Assembly: GCF_034931305.1 (NCBI RefSeq)
Contig: NZ_JAYGHY010000010.1
Coordinates: forward strand, 1-64,000
Length of the DNA: 64,000 nt
Direction of reading: 5' to 3'
From: Cyanobium gracile_A
GTDB lineage: Bacteria > Cyanobacteriota > Cyanobacteriia > PCC-6307 > Cyanobiaceae
Position 1 is the stretch's first letter. Every line of letters starts with the position of its first letter. The translations under genes were made by a program, and so were the position numbers. Shown piece by piece: positions 55,461 to 64,000 of the stretch. The notes below the pieces were generated by a model that made no database searches, had not been told where the DNA came from, and saw nothing but the letters and a program-made list of their open reading frames with translations.

Positions 55461-58400
55461 GTGAGCAGGATTTTGAGTAGCAACAGATACCAAGATCACG
55501 ATGAGATGGTTCGGAGGTTCTGTTCAGGTTCGGCTCCTGTCTTGAAGTCCACGCGTTGGCTCGCTCCTCTGCGGGTTTTCGTTCTGATCGGTCTGGCGAC
55601 CACACCCGTTGCCGCCGGCGAGATCACCGCCACGGGTGGTCCACTGGGGCTGGGCAGCGTGGTGAATGGCCTTCCAGGAGGCAGTTGCTTCGGCGGGGCC
55701 TGTGCGATCCAGGGGGGCACCTCCGCCGGGGCCAACCTCTTCCACCGCTTCTCCGCCTTTGATACCCGTGGCGGGATCACCGGCGTCAGCCTCGATGTGG
55801 CAGGCCACCGCAACGTCATGGTGGGCGTCACCCATCCCTTGGGCAGCTTCATCGACAAGGCCATCACCCTGAGTAGTCCGGCCAACCTCGTCTGGCTATC
55901 GCCGGGGGGGATCCGGCTCAGCGGCGCCGGCACCTTCACCAATGTCCAGCACCTCAACTTGACCACCGCCACTGGTCTCCGGGTGGGTGAGGGTCGTTTC
56001 GATGTGCATGGCACCACGGCTGCCGCCGCTGCCTCCCTGACCGGGGCGCCCGTCCTGGGTTTGTCCGGGCTCAGCACCGACCCGGCCACCCTCAACCAGC
56101 TTGGCCTGTCTGCCCAGGGGGACCTGGCCATTGAGGGCGGCCTGCTCACCGTGGATGGCGGCCTGCTGCTCGATGCCCAGGGAGGCCACGTGTTGCTGGG
56201 TGGATCCCGGCTTCAGGCCCCCGGGGGGCAGCTGGCCCTGCAGGGCCAGCAGGTGTCGCTCCAGAACACCACGGTGGACGTTTCCAGCCTTGCCGGAGCG
56301 GGCGGCAGCATCAGCCTCTCCGGACAGCAGGTTTCCCTGGTCGGATCCAGCCTTCTGGCGACGGGCCGTACGGCGGGTGGGGTCGTGCGGGTGGGAGCCG
56401 ATCCCCTGGGAACCGTGACCGCGTTGAGCACCACGGTGGACGCCACGTCCACCCTGCGGGCGGACGCCACCAGCACTGGCCCTGGCGGCCGCATCCTGGT
56501 CCTCGGCAAGGAACGGGCCGATGTGGCTGGCGCCATCAGCGCCCGGGGCGGTCTCCAGGGTGGCGATGGTGGATTTGTGGAAACCTCTGCGGGGTGGCTC
56601 GCACTGTCCACCTCCCCGGATCTGTCGGCAGCCAGGGGGCGAGGGGGCACCTGGCTCATCGATCCCCGTGACATTGAGATCGTCGCCGCCGGGCCTGGGG
56701 GTGGACCTCCCCCCGGCGGCACCCCAGGGGGCCTGCCGGGTTCAGCTTCGCTGATCGACGTATCACTGATCAACACGGCCCTCAACGGCGGCCAGACAGT
56801 GATTGTCGACACGACCGACCCCGTGGGCACCCAGGCCGGAAACATCTCCCTGCTGGCCCCTGTCCAGAAATCCACTGGCGCGAACGCCACCCTGGATCTG
56901 AGGGCCGACGGCAACATTCTGATCAACATTCCAGGTGCTAACCCGGTCGCCTTCTCGAGCACCTCCGCAACAGGACGTCTCGATGTCAATCTCTGGTACC
57001 AGAAAACAGCGGATGCCGCCACGCCTGCAGGCTCCATCAGCTGGGAGAAGGGCGCGGTTGATATCAACACCGGCACCCTTCGAGCCTTGCAAGGTGCCTC
57101 ACGGATTGACGGCAACATCGAACTCACCGGTCTCTTCGAACCATTTAAACTTCTCTCCGGCACGGTTCGGACGGGTGAGTTTGGTTGGAGTCCAGCCAGT
57201 CGAGGAGAGATTCAACTTTCCTCTTTTGCGAATCCAAAGCCCGCCATTCTGGATGTCTCCAGACGTTACACTCAGGGCCCAGATCGCATCGTCACAGCCT
57301 TCTCCACGGCGCTTCTGCAGATTGGCCCTTCCGCTCAAGTCAGCAGCATCGATGGTGGAACGTTCAGGGACGTGACCCCAGTTAAGAAAACCATCCTCAA
57401 GGTGTCTGATGGCGCTACTCTTGCCCTCAATCAGGCGAGCATCAGTGGCCCCAGTCTGGCCATTGAAAGTGGAGCACAGCTACAGCTGTCTGGATCCAAT
57501 CAGCTGGCGAACCTTGCCAGTGCCGGATCGATCTTGATTGCTCCCAACAGCACCTTGAATCTACAGACTGCGACCATCTCCCCTGGTACCTCAATTGTTC
57601 TCCAGGGGAATGGTTCAGCAACCCTGCGGGTCGACAGTGCCTCGTTTCGGAATGATGGAACGGTCCAGGGTTCCGGTGAGATTGTGGTGGGTTCCGGTCA
57701 GGGGTCTTTCACAAACGGAGGCTCCCCCCTGCCCGGGGCCCCAGTGGCGTTGCTCGATCCCATTGGTTCGCTCGTCATTCGGGCGGCAAGCTTCCAGCTG
57801 GCAGATAACAGCCAGCTCCTTTTTGATCTCTCCACCGCTGATCAACTTTCCATATTCGGCGACACCGTCCTTGGCGGGGGGCTGGAAGTGGCTTCTCCGC
57901 CGATCGTCGGGGTTGCCACTCCCTTCGATCTGATCAGGGCCCAAGCCATCACCGGCGCTTTCATCCCCAACCAGACTTTCCTGCCGATTGGTTTCGTGCT
58001 TCAGGGTGTGGCCATGACTGGCGATCCGCTCTTGCCGGCCATCGTTGGCGGGAGCCTGGCGGCCAATGCTCCACCCCCCCTCGCGCCACCCGACCCACCC
58101 TTCACGCCGAGCCCGCCCTTCACGCCGAACCCGCCTACCACAGCCTTGCCGCCCCAGACGGTGACAGCTCCCCAGGCGCCTTCACCGTCACCCGAGCCGT
58201 CACCAGCGCCGACCCCGTCGCTCCTGGTGCCCGATCTCGGCTACCAACTCTTTGCTGGCACCCAGACCTCTCCCTTCGGCTCCAGTCTCAGCAGCAGCCG
58301 TCAAGGCGTGGGTACCGATGCGCTGGCGGTGAATCTCTCGGAAGCCGATTTCAGCCTGGCGGATGGGGCGGTTACGGCTCCTGCTCCCCTCACCGTCACC

Positions 58401-59756
58401 ACCACCACCCTGTCGCCTGACCTGGTGGCCTCGGCCCTCTCGGATGGGGATCAGCAGCGGACGGAGGATGTCAGGAGGACCCTGGGGGATGTAGGCACGG
58501 CGGCGGATTCCGACGGAACCCTGCGCCTTGAGGAGCTGCAGCGACTGCTCAGCAAGGCCTCCCAGAAGGGGGACAAGGACGACGAACGCTTCAATCCGGC
58601 CGTGCTGATGGTGTCCTTCACCGAACAGCAGGAGACTGCAGGCCAGGAGCAGAAGCCCCCTGCGGCCCAGGATCAGAAGGCCCTGGGCGCCACCGAGAAG
58701 AAACCGACCAACTCATTCCTCGATCTGATTCTGCTCAGCCGCAAGGGTGAGCCGTTCGGGCAGCGGGTTGAACTGTCCCGCGAGCGCTTCGGTCAGCAGC
58801 TGAGGGCGCTCTACCGCCAGCTGGCTCGCCTCGAACCGCTTGACGTGGAGAACCCTGAGTCCCCCTCCAGGCAGATCCACCGGGCCCTGATCGCCCCCTT
58901 GGCCGAGGAGCTCAAGGCCAAGGGCATCACCACCCTGGTGATCGTCGCCGACCGGGGCCTGCAGGGTCTTCCCTTCGCGGCCCTGCATGACGGTGCCAGC
59001 TATTTCGGTGACCAATTCGGCTTCTCGATCACCCCGTCTCTCAACCTCACCTCCTTCGGCCCTCCCCGGCTGGCCCGGGGCCGGGTGCTGGCTGCGGGGG
59101 CCTCAGAGTTCGAAGGCCTCAGCCCCTTGCCCCTGGTGCCCGAGGAGCTGGCCGGTATCCCTGATGGGGTCGGCATCGACCGCTTTCTGAACAAGAACTT
59201 CACCCCGGAGGTGCTCCTGAGCCAGGCGGCCGACCCTCGTTATGAGCGCCTGCACGTGGCCACCCATGCGGAGTTCATGCCCGGGGGACCGTCCCAGGCC
59301 CGCATCTTCACCGGAACCGGCTCCGTCAGCCTTCAGGAGTTCGCCCGCCTGCGGCAGCAACGCAGCGGCAGTCCGCTTGAATTGTTCGTTCTGAGCGCCT
59401 GTCGCACCGCCTTGGGGGATAGCGACAGTGAGCTTGGTTTTGCAGGCCTGGCCCTGCAGGCCGGATCACGTAGTGCGATCGGGACCCTCTGGTATGTCGA
59501 TGACGTCGCCACCTCGGCCTACTTCCTGCAGCTGTATCGCTACCTTGACCAAGGTGTGCAGAAAGCCGATGCCCTGCGGGCCACACGACAGGCGATGGCC
59601 ACTGGCAAAGTGCGGCTTGAGGGCGATAAGGTCATCGGGTCTGATGGTGTCCCCCTACTCACCGAATTGACACCATCCCAGCGGCGCCGCGTTGCCTCAG
59701 GCATGGCCCATCCCTATTTCTGGGCAGGGGTTCAGTTGATTGGAACTCCCTGGTGA
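55461..59756 (+). CDS. TpsA-type filamentous-haemagglutinin exoprotein with C-terminal CHAT peptidase
   Basis: 1431 residues from a GTG; an ATG at 55506 gives a more usual signal peptide. In order: signal peptide ending near V-A-A-G; TPS/haemagglutination-activity domain (about 53-290; F-H-R-F-S-A-F-D, L-S-P-G-G-I); a Gly/Ser/Thr-rich beta-helix-like stretch; a proline-rich linker near 866-925 with P-P-F-T-P-S-P-P-F-T-P; then a CHAT domain (about 1080-1431). CHAT catalytic residues are present: His1269 in H-V-A-T-H-A-E-F and Cys1314 in L-S-A-C-R-T-A, plus G-L-P-F-A-A-L-H. Likely exported by the adjacent TpsB and active as a caspase-like protease outside the cell. Base composition drops in the middle (about 57100-57900). 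The protein substrate is unknown. Confidence 0.9.
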   Translation: MSRILSSNRYQDHDEMVRRFCSGSAPVLKSTRWLAPLRVFVLIGLATTPVAAGEITATGGPLGLGSVVNGLPGGSCFGGACAIQGGTSAGANLFHRFSAFDTRGGITGVSLDVAGHRNVMVGVTHPLGSFIDKAITLSSPANLVWLSPGGIRLSGAGTFTNVQHLNLTTATGLRVGEGRFDVHGTTAAAAASLTGAPVLGLSGLSTDPATLNQLGLSAQGDLAIEGGLLTVDGGLLLDAQGGHVLLGGSRLQAPGGQLALQGQQVSLQNTTVDVSSLAGAGGSISLSGQQVSLVGSSLLATGRTAGGVVRVGADPLGTVTALSTTVDATSTLRADATSTGPGGRILVLGKERADVAGAISARGGLQGGDGGFVETSAGWLALSTSPDLSAARGRGGTWLIDPRDIEIVAAGPGGGPPPGGTPGGLPGSASLIDVSLINTALNGGQTVIVDTTDPVGTQAGNISLLAPVQKSTGANATLDLRADGNILINIPGANPVAFSSTSATGRLDVNLWYQKTADAATPAGSISWEKGAVDINTGTLRALQGASRIDGNIELTGLFEPFKLLSGTVRTGEFGWSPASRGEIQLSSFANPKPAILDVSRRYTQGPDRIVTAFSTALLQIGPSAQVSSIDGGTFRDVTPVKKTILKVSDGATLALNQASISGPSLAIESGAQLQLSGSNQLANLASAGSILIAPNSTLNLQTATISPGTSIVLQGNGSATLRVDSASFRNDGTVQGSGEIVVGSGQGSFTNGGSPLPGAPVALLDPIGSLVIRAASFQLADNSQLLFDLSTADQLSIFGDTVLGGGLEVASPPIVGVATPFDLIRAQAITGAFIPNQTFLPIGFVLQGVAMTGDPLLPAIVGGSLAANAPPPLAPPDPPFTPSPPFTPNPPTTALPPQTVTAPQAPSPSPEPSPAPTPSLLVPDLGYQLFAGTQTSPFGSSLSSSRQGVGTDALAVNLSEADFSLADGAVTAPAPLTVTTTTLSPDLVASALSDGDQQRTEDVRRTLGDVGTAADSDGTLRLEELQRLLSKASQKGDKDDERFNPAVLMVSFTEQQETAGQEQKPPAAQDQKALGATEKKPTNSFLDLILLSRKGEPFGQRVELSRERFGQQLRALYRQLARLEPLDVENPESPSRQIHRALIAPLAEELKAKGITTLVIVADRGLQGLPFAALHDGASYFGDQFGFSITPSLNLTSFGPPRLARGRVLAAGASEFEGLSPLPLVPEELAGIPDGVGIDRFLNKNFTPEVLLSQAADPRYERLHVATHAEFMPGGPSQARIFTGTGSVSLQEFARLRQQRSGSPLELFVLSACRTALGDSDSELGFAGLALQAGSRSAIGTLWYVDDVATSAYFLQLYRYLDQGVQKADALRATRQAMATGKVRLEGDKVIGSDGVPLLTELTPSQRRRVASGMAHPYFWAGVQLIGTPW

Positions 59757-59846
59757 ACCATCGACAACGGCTGTCTTGGCCTGCTTCCTTCCCCCTTTCG
59801 ATCCCACCTGTGGTGGGTCTCCACGGTCCACCCAGTTCCTCATTCA

Positions 59847-60206
59847 GTGCCTGATCTTCCAGCGGTCTTCAACGTCTTTCTCATGCTGGCGATGGCCCAT
59901 TTCCTCGGGGATTTCGGGCTCCAAAGCGATCGCATGGCGCGGGAGAAATGCCCCGGTTGCGGGGTGACGCTCGGATGGGGGTGGTGGCTCGCCTCCCATG
60001 CCGCCATCCATGGCTTTCTGGTGGGGATGGTCACGCAAACTCCGCTTTTGGGTGTGGCAGAATGGGGTGTGCATCTGTTGATCGACTTCGGCAAATGTCG
60101 ACGTCTGTGGACCCTGTCCATTGATCAGGCGCTTCACATCCTCTGCAAGCTCCTCTGGGCCTGGCTGGCGATTCGGCAGGCCTCCACACCGCTCTGGTTC
60201 CAATGA
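59847..60206 (+). CDS. DUF3307 small membrane protein
   Basis: 119 residues from a GTG. The DUF3307 motif H-F-L-G-D-F-G-L-Q-S-D-R-M-A-R-E-K is near the N-terminus, followed by H-A-A-I-H-G-F-L-V-G and H-L-L-I-D-F-G-K. Three hydrophobic helices are likely. DUF3307 has no known function and is seen in phage-related and chromosomal contexts. It follows the TpsA-CHAT gene by 90 bases and overlaps the DUF928 gene by four bases (ATGA), so the two small genes are coupled. Confidence 0.75.
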   Translation: MPDLPAVFNVFLMLAMAHFLGDFGLQSDRMAREKCPGCGVTLGWGWWLASHAAIHGFLVGMVTQTPLLGVAEWGVHLLIDFGKCRRLWTLSIDQALHILCKLLWAWLAIRQASTPLWFQ

Positions 60207-60928
60207 AGAGAAAGGTTGCCGGTTCCCCCATGGCTGTTTCTACGCGTCTCCGCCCCCTCGGCTCTTCGCGACGTTCCCCCTCCCCGTTGCTGGCCGCTAC
60301 CCTTCTGACCCTGGTCCCCCTGGCGTTCATCGAGCCGCCGCCGGCCCAGGCCCAGAGTGAGCTGCGTAAAAGCTTCCCGGGCCGGCGTGTGGGTGGAGGA
60401 ACCCGGGGTGAATGCGCCAGTCGCCTTCTGGCCCATCTGGTGCCCTCCAGCAGCGTCTTCGCCCCCGGCAAGGCCCGTTATCTCGGTGTGCTCGAAGGCC
60501 CCAGCGCTGCCCCCAGTCCCCTGGAGATCACCTTCCGCCCCTTGAGCGACCGCGGCACCGTGGATGGGGCGATGGCCTCGGGCCAGCGCCGGGTGCTGCC
60601 GGCCTCCGCACCGGGCATCACCCTCCTGACCCTGCCCCCCGTGAAGGTGCCGACGATGTGGGAGTCGAGCTACATCTGCCCCGGGGCGCCCGCCACCTCC
60701 ACCCCGGCTGATCCGCTCAACTTCGTGGCCGCAGACTCGCCGCCGGCCCTGAGTCTGCTGGTCACGGAAGCGTCCAAGGAAGATGCGGCCGTGCAGGCTT
60801 CCCTGGCCAAACTGCGCCAGTCCTGTGGCTCCAGTGTGTCCCGCGAGGACGTGGCCACCACCTTCGGCCTGGCCGATCTGATCACGACTCAGTGGCCGGA
60901 GCGGATTCCAGTGCGCTGTCCCGCCTGA
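60203..60928 (+). CDS. DUF928 exported protein
   Basis: 241 residues. A signal peptide (basic start, L-L-A-A-T-L-L-T-L-V-P-L core, A-Q-A-Q-S cleavage region) leads to the DUF928 hallmark F-P-G-R-R-V-G-G-G-T-R-G-E-C. The family also shows W-E-S-S-Y-I-C and a C-terminal C-x(n)-C pair (R-Q-S-C-G, V-R-C-P), suggesting a periplasmic disulphide. DUF928 genes often lie beside CHAT/haemagglutinin and CHASE2 genes in cyanobacteria, as here. Its 3' end overlaps the convergent cyclase gene by 47 bases. Function unknown; a periplasmic helper for the TpsA-CHAT system is inferred. Confidence 0.85.
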   Translation: MKRKVAGSPMAVSTRLRPLGSSRRSPSPLLAATLLTLVPLAFIEPPPAQAQSELRKSFPGRRVGGGTRGECASRLLAHLVPSSSVFAPGKARYLGVLEGPSAAPSPLEITFRPLSDRGTVDGAMASGQRRVLPASAPGITLLTLPPVKVPTMWESSYICPGAPATSTPADPLNFVAADSPPALSLLVTEASKEDAAVQASLAKLRQSCGSSVSREDVATTFGLADLITTQWPERIPVRCPA

Positions 60929-62834
60929 GGCCACCCCGCAGCTCCCAGATGCTCAGGGGTTCGGTGCGCCCCTTGACGCTCATCGCGCCCCAGTCGAGCC
61001 ACTCCAGCGGCAGCCCCTTGGGCAGCAGATCCACCGTGCTGGAGGACACCAGCACGCGACAGAGGTTGGTCTGACGCTCCTTGTCGAGGCTTTCCAGCCG
61101 TGAGGCGCAGTTCACGGCATCGCCGATCACGGCGTACTCCAGCCGTTCGCTGCTGCCCATCGATCCCGCCAGAACGGGCCCGGAATGGACGCCGACGCGC
61201 AGTCCCATGGCTGGCAGTCCCTCCTTCGCCAGCTCCTCATTGAGGCTGGCCACGGCGCGCTGAATCGCCAGGGCGGCATCGATGGCGGCCTTGGCGTCCG
61301 CCTGCTCACCGCTGCTCAGGGGGGCGCCAAACACCGCCAGCAGCCCGTCGCCGGTGAACTTGTTGACCATGCCGCCCCGCCGCGTGATCGCCGGCACAAA
61401 CAGCGCCATGCCCCGGTTCAGCCAGTCGAGCAGCTCGCCAGGGGTGAGGCGTTCCGACACGCTAGTAAACGAGCATGTGTCCGACATCAGCACCGTGACC
61501 GGCAGCTGGCGACCCTCGAAGCGACCGTCGCTGAGCAGCCCATCCCGCTGGTTCCAGAGCTGGCGGGCGACGGCCGGGGAGGTGGTCTGGCCGAGCAGCC
61601 GTTCGATCTGCTGGCGTTGCTTCTGGCTGGAGGCGCCCCGGCGCACCCAGGCCGCACCGGCCATGGCGATCAGCCCGGTGAGGGGCAGGCTCAACCCGAC
61701 CCAGACGAAGTTGTAGAGCAGCAGCACGGCCCCTCCGACCATCAGGGCGGCCACCAGCACCACCACGATCACGCTGCGGCGCAGCAGCCGGAAGGCTTCC
61801 CCGAGCACGATCCCCAGCACCACGGCCAGCACTTCGGCAACACGCTCCACCCAGCCCGGCAGCGTCCGCAGCCGCCGCGGGTCGCCGGCCACATCGCGGT
61901 CCATCAGGGCGGCCAGCCGATGGGCATGGATCTCGACACCGGGCACCAGCAGCTGCTTGGCCCCGAGGGCAGAGCGGGTCTGGGGCACGGGGAACAGATC
62001 CCGCAGGCTCGGAGCGGTGCTGCCGATCAGCACGATGTGCCCGCGGATCTGGTCGCGGGGGATCGGCCGGCGGCCGAGCACATCCTGGAGATTCCAGAGG
62101 TGGAAGCTGCCGAGCTGGTGGAACGACAGCATCTGCTGGAACCCGGCGGCATCCAGCTGGTCGTAGCCCCCGGAGGCCGGATCCAGCCAGGGGCCCGGTT
62201 CGCTTCCTTTCTCGAGCCGCTGCCGCAGGTTGCGCTGGCCCTTGCCCACCTCCAGCAGGCGCAGGGGCAGGGACACGGTGGCTTCGTCCTGGCCGGCCAC
62301 ATGCACCAGATCACGCCGGATCACCCCATCGGCATCCAGCACCAGGTCGTTGAAACCGCGCCGATCGGGCGGCGTGCCCGGCACCGGGCCGATGGCTTCG
62401 GCCACGTTGAAGATCGAAACGAGGCGAGGGTTGGTCCGGAAGCGCTCCCGCAGGCAGGCCTGGTCGGGGCCGACGCCCTGGTCGCGGTAGATGTCGAGGC
62501 CGATCGCCACGGCCCCCTCGGCGATCAGCCGGTCGATGGCCTGGCACAGCACCTTGTCGTCGATCGGGAACCCATACGTGGCCAGGTCGGATTCGTCGAT
62601 GCCGATGATCGTGATCGGCTTGTCGGTGCCCGGGGGAGCCTGGCGCAGACTGGTGATCAGGTCGTAGAGGAGCAGGTTGAGGGTTTCGTTGATGGGGCTG
62701 CGCTGCAGCGCCAGCAGCAGCAGCCCCGCGGCCGCGTAGGGCACCAGCGAGCGGAGGCCATCTCCCAGATGGTGCAACCCCAGCCGTGCCAGCAGAGAGT
62801 GCAGCCGAGATCCGCGCGACGGTCTGCTGTCCAT
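60882..62834 (-). CDS. CHASE2-domain class III adenylate/guanylate cyclase
   Basis: 650 residues from the ATG at 62834. One N-terminal membrane helix, then an extracytoplasmic CHASE2 domain (about 55-345; I-I-G-I-D-E-S-D-L, G-H-I-V-L-I-G-S-T-A) and three membrane helices (about 355-430). A cytoplasmic class III cyclase domain follows (about 470-640), with M-S-D-T-C-S-F-T, N-K-F-T-G-D-G-L-L-A-V-F-G and I-G-D-A-V-N-C-A-S-R-L-E. Both metal aspartates, the purine lysine and the transition-state arginine appear present, so it should make cAMP (the Lys favours adenine) in response to a periplasmic signal. Its start overlaps the MscS gene's stop (TGATG). Confidence 0.92.
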   Translation of the reverse strand: MDSRPSRGSRLHSLLARLGLHHLGDGLRSLVPYAAAGLLLLALQRSPINETLNLLLYDLITSLRQAPPGTDKPITIIGIDESDLATYGFPIDDKVLCQAIDRLIAEGAVAIGLDIYRDQGVGPDQACLRERFRTNPRLVSIFNVAEAIGPVPGTPPDRRGFNDLVLDADGVIRRDLVHVAGQDEATVSLPLRLLEVGKGQRNLRQRLEKGSEPGPWLDPASGGYDQLDAAGFQQMLSFHQLGSFHLWNLQDVLGRRPIPRDQIRGHIVLIGSTAPSLRDLFPVPQTRSALGAKQLLVPGVEIHAHRLAALMDRDVAGDPRRLRTLPGWVERVAEVLAVVLGIVLGEAFRLLRRSVIVVVLVAALMVGGAVLLLYNFVWVGLSLPLTGLIAMAGAAWVRRGASSQKQRQQIERLLGQTTSPAVARQLWNQRDGLLSDGRFEGRQLPVTVLMSDTCSFTSVSERLTPGELLDWLNRGMALFVPAITRRGGMVNKFTGDGLLAVFGAPLSSGEQADAKAAIDAALAIQRAVASLNEELAKEGLPAMGLRVGVHSGPVLAGSMGSSERLEYAVIGDAVNCASRLESLDKERQTNLCRVLVSSSTVDLLPKGLPLEWLDWGAMSVKGRTEPLSIWELRGGLRRDSALESAPATES

Positions 62835-64000
62835 CAGACGCCCGTGAAGGCCAGGAAGAGCCGTTTCATGGTCTCCAGCAGAGTATGGGATTGTTCCGTG
62901 TGCTGTTCGCGATCGAGGCTTTTCAGCTCCGCCTGCCGCTCCTGCACCATGGCCGCGAAGCGCTCCAGCAGGTCGGGGTTCTCCTCCAGCAGGCCCTTGA
63001 TGCTCTCCCGGTCTACCTTCAGAAGCAGGCACTCCTCTTTAGCCCGCACCGTGGCACTGCGCGGGGCATCCAGGAAGAGGGTCATCTCGCCGAACACCTC
63101 GCCCGGCTCCAGCTGGCGCACGGTCACCGTGTGGCCGGGCTCCACCTCCTTGAGGATCTCCACGGTTCCCCGCAGCAGATGGAACATGGAGCGGCCCTCG
63201 GCCCCCTCCTGCACCACCGCCTCGCCGGGTCCGTAGGACACCAGGTGGCTGCCTTCGACCAGCCTCTCCAGCTGATCGCCGCTCAGGTCGGCGAACACGC
63301 CAGCGTTGGCGAGGGCCTCGCAGCACAGCGCGGGGGAGGGGCGGGCCGGAAGCCGGGGCCGGTCCCTTGAGCGGCGTGGCTGCAGCTCCCGCACCGGGAA
63401 GGGGATGCTCTGGCCTGCGCGGGCCAGGGCATACCAGATCTGCTCCAGCAGATCGCTGCGCAGATCGCCGATGGCGGCATCGCCCAGCTCCTGCTGCCAC
63501 ACCTGCAGCTCGTAGGCGATGGAGCTGTCCTGGAATTCCTTGACCCGGATGCGGGGGAACGGTTCCCGCAGCACCTTCGGATGCTGCAGCACCACCTTCT
63601 CCAGCAGGGCCCTGGCCTGGGCGGGGGGGAGGTCGTAGTCGAGGCCGACGCTGAAGCGGTTGCTGATGGCCCCCGAGCGCCCCAGGTTGCGGAGAACCCT
63701 TTCGGTGACGAGGCTGTTGGGCACCACCACCAGATGTCCGTCCATGTTGCGGAGCATGGTGTCGCGCCAGCTCACCTGCACCACCACCCCGCGCACCCCC
63801 TGGTCCAGCTCGAGGAAATCCCCTTCGGTGAAGTCGTCCCCCAGCTGCAGCTCCAGGCCCGCAAACAGGTCCTTGAGCGACTCCTGGGCCGCCAGGCCGA
63901 TCACGGCGGTGAGCACGGCGGAGGTGGTCACCAGTCCCACCAGATCCAGCCGCGCCGATTGCCGCACCAGCACCACCGTGGCCAGGGCGCCGCTGCCGAG
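62834..64000 (-). CDS. MscS-type channel with C-terminal cyclic-nucleotide-binding domain, partial
   Basis: The frame runs open to the window edge; 388 residues are visible and the N-terminal membrane helices are outside. The visible part has the pore-lining TM3 and beta domain (A-A-Q-E-S-L-K-D-L-F-A-G, D-D-F-T-E-G-D-F-L-E-L, V-P-N-S-L-V), the MscS alpha/beta C-terminal domain, and from about residue 240 a cNMP-binding domain. The last has the phosphate-cassette pattern G-E-V-F-G-E-M-T-L-F then R-S-A-T-V-R-A, canonical for cAMP/cGMP binding. It is likely a cyclic-nucleotide-gated channel. The one-base overlap with the cyclase gene makes cAMP from the CHASE2 protein its natural ligand. Confidence 0.9.
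   Translation of the reverse strand, partial: LGSGALATVVLVRQSARLDLVGLVTTSAVLTAVIGLAAQESLKDLFAGLELQLGDDFTEGDFLELDQGVRGVVVQVSWRDTMLRNMDGHLVVVPNSLVTERVLRNLGRSGAISNRFSVGLDYDLPPAQARALLEKVVLQHPKVLREPFPRIRVKEFQDSSIAYELQVWQQELGDAAIGDLRSDLLEQIWYALARAGQSIPFPVRELQPRRSRDRPRLPARPSPALCCEALANAGVFADLSGDQLERLVEGSHLVSYGPGEAVVQEGAEGRSMFHLLRGTVEILKEVEPGHTVTVRQLEPGEVFGEMTLFLDAPRSATVRAKEECLLLKVDRESIKGLLEENPDLLERFAAMVQERQAELKSLDREQHTEQSHTLLETMKRLFLAFTGV

Overview
The window comes from a high-G+C picocyanobacterium of the Cyanobium / freshwater Synechococcus type. The evidence is the paired flavodiiron proteins Flv1/Flv3, a DUF98-type chorismate lyase, several acyl-lipid desaturases, a mnmG / dnaB / rplI neighbourhood, an aluminium-resistance-like PLP enzyme beside gcvH-gcvP, and cyanobacterial families such as DUF928, HpsJ, MEKHLA and CHASE2 cyclases. 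Genes are densely packed on both strands and no intergenic gap exceeds about 230 bases. I see no rRNA, tRNA, CRISPR array or transposase.

Layout. 1-1311: end of a TVP38/TMEM64 membrane protein and a methyltransferase. 1277-10898 (minus strand): an export cluster with a GH10 glycosidase, a HlyD-like adaptor, a PilZ-bearing cellulose-synthase-like enzyme, a parvulin-type PPIase, an ABC exporter with a cyclic-nucleotide-binding-like domain, and a second HlyD. 10935-15355: a disturbed ligA locus. It holds a 5'-truncated native-looking ligA containing a 100-N assembly gap, an unrecognised low-G+C gene, and a full-length ligA whose 3' half is low-G+C and divergent. 15359-22937: small conserved genes, a SprT-like protein, DUF1269, chorismate lyase, mnmG and an HD-GYP protein. 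23020-33815: a sterol-desaturase-like gene, dnaB, rplI, two delta-9-type desaturases, a PLP lyase, gcvH and gcvP. 33825-43260: flv3-flv1, PilZ, Hsp20, MEKHLA, HpsJ-like, a DUF1194 protein with a PEP-CTERM-like tail, a SWIM protein and a front-end desaturase. 43273-53573: an SNF2 helicase, a GAF/HD-GYP protein, a glutaminase fused to STAS and cNMP-binding domains, and alaS.

53591-64000 is the most striking region. A two-partner-secretion transporter (TpsB) is divergent from a 1431-residue TpsA-type exoprotein whose C-terminus is a CHAT (caspase-like) peptidase with its His and Cys in place. DUF3307 and DUF928 genes follow. Convergent to these lies a pair joined by a TGATG stop/start overlap: an MscS-type channel with a C-terminal cyclic-nucleotide-binding domain, and a CHASE2 adenylate/guanylate cyclase. 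The layout suggests a secreted surface protease module beside a sensor-cyclase/channel module.

Cyclic-nucleotide signalling recurs. There are two HD-GYP phosphodiesterases and two PilZ receptors (one inside the cellulose synthase), but no GGDEF protein in the window. There are also three cNMP-binding-like domains (ABC exporter, glutaminase fusion, MscS) and one class III cyclase. All function calls come from reading motifs by eye; no database search was possible.
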